Shown in pieces: positions 1 through 4,609 of a stretch of DNA of 7,046 bases; the stretch's first letter is position 1, and every line of letters begins with the position of its first letter. The notes beneath the pieces are model-generated. The model did no database searches, was not told the origin of the DNA, and saw nothing but the letters and a program-made list of their open reading frames with translations. Position numbers and translations under genes: made by a program. The stretch covers positions 1 through 7,046 of the forward strand of contig JAURLR010000085.1 of NCBI GenBank assembly GCA_030831135.1. The letters are read 5' to 3'. Origin of the DNA: Alphaproteobacteria bacterium (GTDB lineage: Bacteria > Pseudomonadota > Alphaproteobacteria > UBA6615).

Positions 1-174
1 ACTCTGCGCCGCGAGGTGCTCAACGCCGAATGGTTCACCACAACAAAGCAGGCTCAGGTCGTCATCAACCAGTGGCTCAGACAGTACAATCACATCCGCC
101 CACACCAGGCCCTCAACATGCGGCCACCTGTTCCAGAAACTCTAATCAGAAATGGCCCAGAACTTGGGGGCTAG
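1..174 (+). CDS. IS3-family transposase, C-terminal end (partial at left edge)
   Basis: The frame is open from base 1 to a TAG at 172-174 and gives 57 residues; the start and most of the protein lie outside the window. The peptide carries the typical tail of the DDE integrase core (rve) of IS3-family OrfB transposases: an EVLNAEWF block, a W-x5-YN spacing and the RPHQALNMRPP motif. In this family OrfB, usually made as an OrfAB fusion by programmed frameshifting, cuts and joins the element ends. The catalytic D, D and most likely E residues are upstream of what is visible, so activity cannot be judged. The stop codon sits within the proposed right terminal repeat, as in several compact IS3 elements. 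Family assignment is firm; subgroup is not. Confidence 0.88.
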   Translation, partial: TLRREVLNAEWFTTTKQAQVVINQWLRQYNHIRPHQALNMRPPVPETLIRNGPELGG

Positions 175-177
175 ACA
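154..177 (+). repeat. Proposed right terminal inverted repeat of the IS3 element
   Basis: The segment includes the G-run at 166-170 and ends in TAGACA. The transposase stop TAG (172-174) lies inside it and the final CA matches the family rule. The partner repeat is not in the window, so the inner limit is approximate. Confidence 0.5.
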
Positions 178-346
178 GCTTTCCAAGTTGATTGCGTATT
201 GCCGCACGCGGGAAACGCGCATCATGGCCGGGCCGGTTGCAGCCGACAACGCCGCGATGCTCAAGCTTCTGCAAGACGCCGGGTTTGATGTGCGCGCCAC
301 GTCCGATGCGGGCCAGCGTCAGGCGTTCCTCAACTTGCGGGACTAG
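178..346 (+). pseudogene. GNAT acetyltransferase C-terminal remnant, 5' side cut by the IS element
   Basis: This is the last part of a GNAT-fold N-acetyltransferase, ending at TAG 344-346. The frame reads LSKLIAYCRTRE, then a strand, then N-A-A-M-L-K-L-L-x4-GF, then a final strand ending FLNLRD. The helix LIAYCR followed by N-x2-ML-x6-GF is the acetyl-CoA-domain ending seen in Pat-type protein-lysine acetyltransferases and the GNAT domain fused to ADP-forming acetyl-CoA synthetase-like proteins. The acetyl-CoA pyrophosphate loop (Q/R-x2-G-x-G/A) would lie upstream and is missing. The same frame stays open leftward into the IS end to an ATG at 152, and there is an internal ATG at 224. Neither has a convincing ribosome binding site, so a working product is unlikely. 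GNAT assignment is fairly secure; Pat subfamily is an inference. Confidence 0.65.
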
Positions 347-356
347 AGCCGTCCCA

Positions 357-382
357 CCGGTTGCCCGGCAATCCGGATTTTT
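357..382 (+). terminator. Rho-independent terminator after the acetyltransferase remnant
   Basis: An inverted repeat CCGG-TTGC / GCAA-T-CCGG at 357-376 forms an 8-9 bp stem with one bulged T and a short loop. It is followed by ATTTTT at 377-382. It begins 10 bases after the TAG of the GNAT remnant, the expected place for its terminator. It also insulates the downstream diguanylate cyclase gene from read-through out of the IS element. Confidence 0.6.
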
Positions 383-430
383 GATGTTGCTGTCGAAAGA
401 CCCGGTTTCCTGCTGAAAAAATGGGGGCGA

Positions 431-445
431 GTAAGGGTTTCTTAA
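431..445. promoter_or_regulatory. Possible CtrA-type site upstream of the diguanylate cyclase gene
   Basis: The bases read GTAA-N7-TTAA, or TTAA-N7-TTAC on the other strand. The CtrA consensus of alphaproteobacteria is TTAA-N7-TTAA(C). It lies 50 bases before the chosen ATG at 496, a plausible promoter position. The match is short and has one mismatch, so it may be chance. Confidence 0.25.
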
Positions 446-485
446 GAGCCGATGCACACAATGGCACCCGAATAACACGATGTTT

Positions 486-490
486 GGGGA
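486..490 (+). promoter_or_regulatory. Ribosome binding site deciding the cyclase start at 496
   Basis: GGGGA lies 5 bases before ATG 496. The earlier ATG at 421 is preceded only by an A-run, so this site favours the shorter product. Confidence 0.5.
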
Positions 491-495
491 CCTGG

Positions 496-1581
496 ATGTC
501 ACACCCTGTTTCAGCGGATGACGCGAACAAATTTGCCAAAGAAGCCATGGCGCGGATGGGCGGCCTTGGCATTGCGCCGACCCCCGACAACTTCACGGTC
601 TGGTATTGCTACGTCACCAAAAGGGATCCTGACATCTGTCACCGGATCGACTGGATGCTCGAAAACGGGCGTGTGTTCGATGCCGATGAGTGCAGTGCGC
701 TCTATCTGCGTTGTCTTGCAATCACCTCGAATGAGATGGATGACAAGCGGGACACGGCGCTTATCAACGCCAGCGCGGATGTCGAACAATCGGTGGCCGA
801 AGTCATGGCGATGCTCGAGGAAGCCAGCGCCGACACCGAGCGATATACCGAAACCCTGACATCGGCTGGTGGCGAGCTGGCCTCTGCCAAGGCTGCGGGC
901 GCGGTGCGCAAGATCGTCTCCAACCTTGTCGAAGAGACCAAGCGGGTCGCGGACCAGAACCGCAAGTTCAATGATCGGCTCGAGCAGTCCAACAAGGAAA
1001 TTGCCGAACTCAATGAGCGCATCACCGATGCACGCAAAGAGGCCATGTGCGATGGCCTGACCGGGTTGCACAATCGCCGCGCGTTCGATGTCGAGCTGCA
1101 GCGGGCCGTTGAGGATACCCATACCAGCGGGTCGGAGCTTTCGCTTCTGATGCTCGATATCGACCATTTCAAGAAGTTCAACGACACCCATGGTCACCTG
1201 CTGGGTGATCAGGTCATCAAGCTTGTCGCCCGCTGCCTGACAGACTGCACCAAGGGCCACGACACGCCGGCACGATATGGCGGCGAGGAATTCTCGATCA
1301 TCCTGCCCAATACCACCGCAGAAGGCGCTATCGCCGTCGCACAGCAGATCTGCGAAACCGTGGCCACCAAGCATATCCGCCGCAAGGCCACTGGTGAAAA
1401 TCTCGGTGGGGTGACGATTTCCGTCGGGGCGGCCCAGTTTGGCGGCAAGGAGAGCCCCGAGGAGCTGCTGGAGCGCGCCGATACCGCGCTCTATGCGGCC
1501 AAGAACGCGGGGCGCAATCGGGTGGAACTGGCTCCAGGCGGCCCTGCCCTGCGGGTGGTCGCCAATTCGGGTGCAGCATAG
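496..1581 (+). CDS. Diguanylate cyclase (GGEEF domain), soluble, coiled-coil linked
   Basis: This 361-residue protein joins two GTP molecules into the second messenger cyclic di-GMP in the cytoplasm. No signal peptide or membrane segment is seen. Residues 1-80 form a small helical region with a TPDNFTVWYCYV block, a type I associate with alphaproteobacterial cyclases. Residues about 138-183 are a charged heptad-like helix, probably a dimerising coiled coil. The GGDEF domain runs from about 183 to 345: DGLTGLHNRR (186-195), metal Asp221 in MLDIDHFKKFND, and RYGGEEF with GGEEF at 262-266. At the inhibitory RxxD position the sequence is KGHD (253-256), so the Arg is Lys. There is no EAL or HD-GYP domain. 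I chose ATG 496 because GGGGA at 486-490 sits 5 bases before it; the in-frame ATG at 421 has no such site and would add 25 residues of poor quality. The input signal is unknown. Confidence 0.93.
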   Translation: MSHPVSADDANKFAKEAMARMGGLGIAPTPDNFTVWYCYVTKRDPDICHRIDWMLENGRVFDADECSALYLRCLAITSNEMDDKRDTALINASADVEQSVAEVMAMLEEASADTERYTETLTSAGGELASAKAAGAVRKIVSNLVEETKRVADQNRKFNDRLEQSNKEIAELNERITDARKEAMCDGLTGLHNRRAFDVELQRAVEDTHTSGSELSLLMLDIDHFKKFNDTHGHLLGDQVIKLVARCLTDCTKGHDTPARYGGEEFSIILPNTTAEGAIAVAQQICETVATKHIRRKATGENLGGVTISVGAAQFGGKESPEELLERADTALYAAKNAGRNRVELAPGGPALRVVANSGAA

Positions 1582-1584
1582 CTG

Positions 1585-1600
1585 ATGTGCGCGCGCGCGC
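1585..1600. repeat. 16-nt alternating purine-pyrimidine tract containing (GC)6
   Basis: Bases 1585-1600 alternate purine and pyrimidine without a break and end in six GC dinucleotides (1589-1600). The tract starts 3 bases after the cyclase stop codon and ends 4 bases before the FNR-type palindrome. Such tracts can adopt left-handed DNA under negative supercoiling. Any role here is speculation. Confidence 0.6.
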
Positions 1601-1604
1601 TGAC

Positions 1605-1618
1605 TTGATTAGAATCAA
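1605..1618. promoter_or_regulatory. FNR/FixK/Dnr-type operator, perfect TTGAT-N4-ATCAA
   Basis: The sequence TTGATTAGAATCAA is a perfect 6-2-6 palindrome. It also matches the FNR consensus TTGAT-N4-ATCAA at all ten defined positions. In alphaproteobacteria this site is read by FnrL, FixK and related Crp/Fnr regulators that respond to oxygen or nitric oxide. It ends 43 bases before the GTG of the chloride-channel gene. The centre at 1611.5 would put a class II (-41.5) start of transcription near 1653, inside the ribosome binding site. Repression, or a later translation start, is therefore as possible as simple activation. No divergent gene shares this gap. Confidence 0.6.
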
Positions 1619-1634
1619 CGTGTTACAAAACCGG

Positions 1635-1648
1635 GTCGGGTTTCCGAC
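1635..1648 (+). promoter_or_regulatory. Small hairpin abutting the ribosome binding site of the CLC gene
   Basis: GTCGG-GTTT-CCGAC is a perfect 5-bp GC-rich stem with a 4-base loop. It ends one base before the GGAGGG at 1650-1655. An overlapping alternative stem, AAACC (1628-1632) with GGTTT (1639-1643), cannot form at the same time. If transcribed, the pair could modulate ribosome access. It lacks a T-run and is not a terminator for the cyclase gene. Confidence 0.3.
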
Positions 1649-1649
1649 T

Positions 1650-1655
1650 GGAGGG
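1650..1655 (+). promoter_or_regulatory. Ribosome binding site for the GTG start of the CLC gene
   Basis: GGAGGG, the strongest Shine-Dalgarno match at any start I examined here, lies 6 bases before GTG 1662. It decides the non-ATG start over the in-frame ATG at 1698. Confidence 0.75.
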
Positions 1656-1661
1656 TAAAGC

Positions 1662-3431
1662 GTGCGTCCGCCGATCGTCGTCCGGGCACGGTTGCGGATG
1701 CGCCGTGTGCTGCGGAACGAACATCTTCTGCTTGGGGTGATGGCGCTGGCCGTTGGCGTGGTGTCAGCCTATGGCGCTTTGGTGTTTCGGATTGCGGTAG
1801 AGGCATTGCAGACATTGTCCTTTGGTGCAGCGCTCGACGAGGTGATCCCCTCAACCGAGGCGCTGGCCTGGTGGCACATCATGCTCGTGCCCACGGTTGG
1901 AGGCCTTTTGATCGGCCTGTTCCTGCACTTCTTCCATGGCGGTGGCCGGGCCCATGCGATTGCGCATGTGATCGAGGCCTCGGCCCTGCGTGGCGGCAAG
2001 ATGTCCCTCAAGGATGGCCTGGTATCCGCTGTCGCCCATGGGGCCTCGCTCGGGGTTGGTGCTTCGACCGGTCGAGAAGGCCCGCTTGTGCATCTTGGCG
2101 CCACGATGAGCGCGTGGATTTCCGAAAAGCTGCATCTGGACCGGTCGCAAAGCCGGACGCTGATCGGTTGCGGTGTTGCCTCAGCCATCGCATCGCTGTT
2201 CAACGCCCCCGTCGCGGGTGCTGTCTTTGCGATTGAGCTGGTTGTGGGAAACCTGTCCCTCAAGGCCGGTGCGCCGATTTTCATTGCAGCGGTGACCGGA
2301 ACGGCCATTGGACGGTTCTACTTCGGGTCGGAGCCTTCGTTCACGGTGCCCGATCACCAGCTGATTTCGCTCTGGGAGTTTCCCGCCTTCATTCTTTTGG
2401 GGGTGGTGTGCGCGGTCGTGGCCATCCTGTTCATGCGCACGATCCTGGCTGTTGATGCGGGGATGGCGAAAACGTCCATCCCGAAATGGCTCCAGCCGGC
2501 AATCGGTGGTCTGCTGCTCGGCGCGCTCGCGCTTGAAGTGCCTGAAATTCTCGGCGTCGGTTTCACCACAGCCGATATCGCGCTGCGTGGGGGCTTTTCG
2601 CTCGATTTCCTGCTGGTCCTGATCGTTGCGAAAATTGTGGCTGTGGCCGTGTGTATCGGTTTTGGCTTTGGTGGTGGCGTGTTTTCACCCTCGCTCGTTC
2701 TCGGCGCGACGGTCGGTGGTGCCTTCGGGTTCGTGGCTGGTGGGGTGTTCCCGGAACTGTTTTCCGGCGTTCCCGCCTATGCACTCATTGGTACAGGCGC
2801 GCTTGCCGGGGCCGTCATGGGGGCGCCGCTTTCGACGATCTTCATCATCTTTGAACTCACCGGTTCGTCGGAGCTGACGGTGGCGGTGATGATTGCCACA
2901 GCGGTCGCTTCAATCCTAACCCATCAGTTTTTCGGCAGGTCCTTCTTCCACGCCCAGCTTCGCCGCCGCGGATTGAACGTCTCAAGTGGTCATGACCAGG
3001 CGGTTCTGCAGGGTATTTCCGTTGCGCGTGTCATGCGCCGGAATGTGGCGGCCATCGATGAAAACGCGCCGCTGGAACTGCTTCACGGGAAACTGCGCGA
3101 ATCCCCGCTCGGGGAGGTCTATGTGGTGGATGAGGACGGCATGCTGCGAGGCTTGGTGAACTATGCCGACCTGAACGCAGCCTTGCTGAGCCCGGACGAC
3201 GAAGACAGGCCGAAGATCGTTGGTGACATGGCACATTCCGTCGGGGATGTGCTGACCGTCTCAGACAGTCTCGAACATGCCATGCAACTGCTGGAAGGTC
3301 TGGAGCGGCGCAGCATCGCGGTGGTTGCGAGCCGTGACAGCATGCTGTTGCGCGGAACGGTCTATGCGCTTGATGTGACCCGGGCACATAATGATGCCTT
3401 GCTCAGCGCCCGCGACGAAGAGCACGCCTAG
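1662..3431 (+). CDS. CLC-family chloride channel/transporter with C-terminal CBS pair
   Basis: This 589-residue inner-membrane protein moves chloride or related anions across the membrane as a homodimer. The membrane part covers about residues 20-435. It has GREGP at 137-141 (gating Glu139), NAPVAG at 181-186 and GGVFSP at 338-343, all core pore motifs. By hand alignment with E. coli ClcA, the GSGIP serine motif reads AHAIA (96-101 region), the internal proton-path Glu203 is Leu193, and pore Tyr445 is Phe429. These changes favour a channel or weakly proton-coupled mode, but that is inference. Two CBS modules follow, at about 454-508 and 523-577, typical nucleotide-sensing regulatory domains. 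Translation starts at GTG, supported by GGAGGG at 1650-1655 with 6 bases of spacing; the alternative ATG at 1698 has no clear site. The FNR-type palindrome lies just upstream. The gene ends 11 bp from a convergent gene. Confidence 0.93.
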   Translation: MRPPIVVRARLRMRRVLRNEHLLLGVMALAVGVVSAYGALVFRIAVEALQTLSFGAALDEVIPSTEALAWWHIMLVPTVGGLLIGLFLHFFHGGGRAHAIAHVIEASALRGGKMSLKDGLVSAVAHGASLGVGASTGREGPLVHLGATMSAWISEKLHLDRSQSRTLIGCGVASAIASLFNAPVAGAVFAIELVVGNLSLKAGAPIFIAAVTGTAIGRFYFGSEPSFTVPDHQLISLWEFPAFILLGVVCAVVAILFMRTILAVDAGMAKTSIPKWLQPAIGGLLLGALALEVPEILGVGFTTADIALRGGFSLDFLLVLIVAKIVAVAVCIGFGFGGGVFSPSLVLGATVGGAFGFVAGGVFPELFSGVPAYALIGTGALAGAVMGAPLSTIFIIFELTGSSELTVAVMIATAVASILTHQFFGRSFFHAQLRRRGLNVSSGHDQAVLQGISVARVMRRNVAAIDENAPLELLHGKLRESPLGEVYVVDEDGMLRGLVNYADLNAALLSPDDEDRPKIVGDMAHSVGDVLTVSDSLEHAMQLLEGLERRSIAVVASRDSMLLRGTVYALDVTRAHNDALLSARDEEHA

Positions 3432-3477
3432 CAACGACAGTTTCAGAGACTGGGGTCGAGGCGCAGCCAGTCGTTGC
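3431..3477. repeat. 8-bp inverted repeat across the convergent gene ends
   Basis: GCAACGAC at 3431-3438 and GTCGTTGC at 3470-3477 are perfect inverted copies separated by 31 bases. The left arm begins with the last base of the CLC stop codon and the right arm is inside the 3' end of the convergent gene. It could act as a shared, bidirectional transcript end. There is no T-run on either side and the loop is long, so this is weak. Confidence 0.25.
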
Positions 3478-4471
3478 GGTCCATGGATTCAACTGCTACC
3501 TCGCGAATCTGCCCTTCCGGGCTCAGCAGTTTCAGGGTCACGGCATCGCCCGCCTGACGCCCGCGCCAGATCGACCGGAAGAAACCGGACATGCTCACCA
3601 CCGGGATGTCATCGACGGAGATGACCAGCTCTCCGGGCTGGATTCCGGCTCGCGAAGCCGGACTGTCGGGTGAGACACGATCAATGAAGACGCGGTCACG
3701 AATTTCCGATGGTGCAAGGCCGAGCCACGGTCGTGGTGAATCCGCCCGGCGTCCGCCGGAAACCATATCTTTCAGGATGGGTTTCAGTTCATCAATGGGC
3801 ACAAACATGTTGCCCGGCAAGGGCCGCTGCAGGAATGTGGCGTTGCCCACGAACAGCGATCCAATCCCGATCAGCTTGCCGTCTGCGTCGAACAGCCCCG
3901 CACCGCTGAAATTCGGGTTGGGTGGCGAGGTGTAGATCGCGCTCTCGAGCAGATACTCCCATGACCCGACGAATTCGCGGCGAGCGACCACGAATACGCC
4001 TTGTGCCGCCTGCGGTCCGAGCCGGTTTGCCAGCACGACCTGAGTGCTCACGCGCATACTGTCAGAAGACCCGAGTTGGGCAGGCGCAACGGGGATGTCG
4101 CTTGCAGCCCGGACAATTCCGAAACCGCTTTCATGGTCATAGGCCACGAAAGATGCCGGAATTTTCCGACCGGTGTTGAGCACGATATCGATCTCGAGTG
4201 CTTCGAGGATGAGGTAGCCGATGGTCAGGACCAGCCCGTCGTCGGAAATCACAACACCGGAGCCCTGGCGGGTGGTGCCGAGAAAGGATGCTGTGCGGGC
4301 ATTTCCGGGGATGCGCGTGTCGATCCCCACAACGGTATCGAGAACGTGTCCCAAAGGATCGGGCGTGGCGGATTGCGCCTGTGCGGTGTGGAGGCCGGGC
4401 AGCAGAAATCCGCCGAAAAGGACAAACATCCATGTGAAGCGTCTAAGGTGTGAAATCATAGCGGACGTCAT
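3443..4471 (-). CDS. Exported HtrA-like trypsin-fold protein with PDZ domain, probable pseudoprotease
   Basis: This 342-residue protein has a signal peptide: RR at 10-11, a hydrophobic stretch 14-27 and a likely cut after TAQA (29-32), so the mature form is periplasmic. Residues about 65-235 follow the HtrA/DegP trypsin fold, starting GSGVVIS. The His position of the usual TNxHVV motif reads TIGYLI, giving Tyr86. The Asp of DIAL is Gly116 in SGFGIV. Only the Ser of GNSGG remains, as Ser189 in NFSGAG. A PDZ domain spans about 250-320 with RAGIQPGELV and DDIPV. Peptidase activity is therefore unlikely; peptide binding or scaffolding is more probable. I recall similar TIGYLILEA proteins in other proteobacteria, so the loss looks like a family trait and not recent decay. 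The start at 4471 has AAGGGA about 7 bases before it; in-frame ATGs at 4504 and 4495 lack such a site. It diverges from uvrD. Confidence 0.85.
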   Translation of the reverse strand: MTSAMISHLRRFTWMFVLFGGFLLPGLHTAQAQSATPDPLGHVLDTVVGIDTRIPGNARTASFLGTTRQGSGVVISDDGLVLTIGYLILEALEIDIVLNTGRKIPASFVAYDHESGFGIVRAASDIPVAPAQLGSSDSMRVSTQVVLANRLGPQAAQGVFVVARREFVGSWEYLLESAIYTSPPNPNFSGAGLFDADGKLIGIGSLFVGNATFLQRPLPGNMFVPIDELKPILKDMVSGGRRADSPRPWLGLAPSEIRDRVFIDRVSPDSPASRAGIQPGELVISVDDIPVVSMSGFFRSIWRGRQAGDAVTLKLLSPEGQIREVAVESMDRNDWLRLDPSL

Positions 4472-4530
4472 CCCGATCCCTTGCTGCCAAGACATGCCAG
4501 ACATTCATGATAACACTACGTTCGCCCGGC

Positions 4531-4547
4531 ACCGTGCAGATCACGGT
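4531..4547. promoter_or_regulatory. Palindrome in the divergent promoter region
   Basis: ACCGTG-CAGAT-CACGGT is a perfect 6-bp inverted repeat with a 5-base spacer. It lies in the 138-bp gap between the pseudoprotease gene (minus) and uvrD (plus). Its size suits a dimeric regulator, which could act on either gene. A direct repeat, CCGGCAC at 4526-4532 and again at 4555-4561, overlaps and flanks it. I do not recognise the regulator. A TATCAT-like -10 for the minus gene (plus-strand ATGATA, 4507-4512) and a TATAGA-like -10 for uvrD (4593-4598) are possible, but neither has a convincing -35. Confidence 0.3.
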
Positions 4548-4609
4548 AAATTCACCGGCACTGCGAGAACACGACTCATTGGCATGTCGTGATATAGACT
4601 GTCCGTCCT

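Larger units (their letters stand above)
1..177 (+). mobile_element. IS3-family insertion sequence, right end
   Basis: The element enters from the left and appears to stop at about base 177. Read on the minus strand from 177, the sequence begins TGTCTAGCCCCCAAGTTC. This has the TG start and C-rich block common in IS3-family terminal repeats. From 178 onward the sequence becomes a different coding frame that resembles an acetyltransferase, which supports a junction here. The left terminal repeat and any 3-5 bp target duplication (which would repeat the bases just after 177, starting GCT) are outside the window. The boundary is inferred from the TG...CA rule and the change in coding identity. 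Confidence 0.7.

Noticed and set aside
511..1374. 287-codon open frame on the minus strand opposite the diguanylate cyclase
   Set aside because: It is the complement of conserved GGDEF coding sequence; its peptide resembles no family and it has no ribosome binding site that I can see.
1582..1661. Terminator for the cyclase gene in the gap before the CLC gene
   Set aside because: The stems there are short and none is followed by a T-run.
4567..4581. Possible LexA (SOS) box before uvrD: GAAC-N7-ATTG
   Set aside because: The alphaproteobacterial box needs GTTC in the second half; two of four bases differ.
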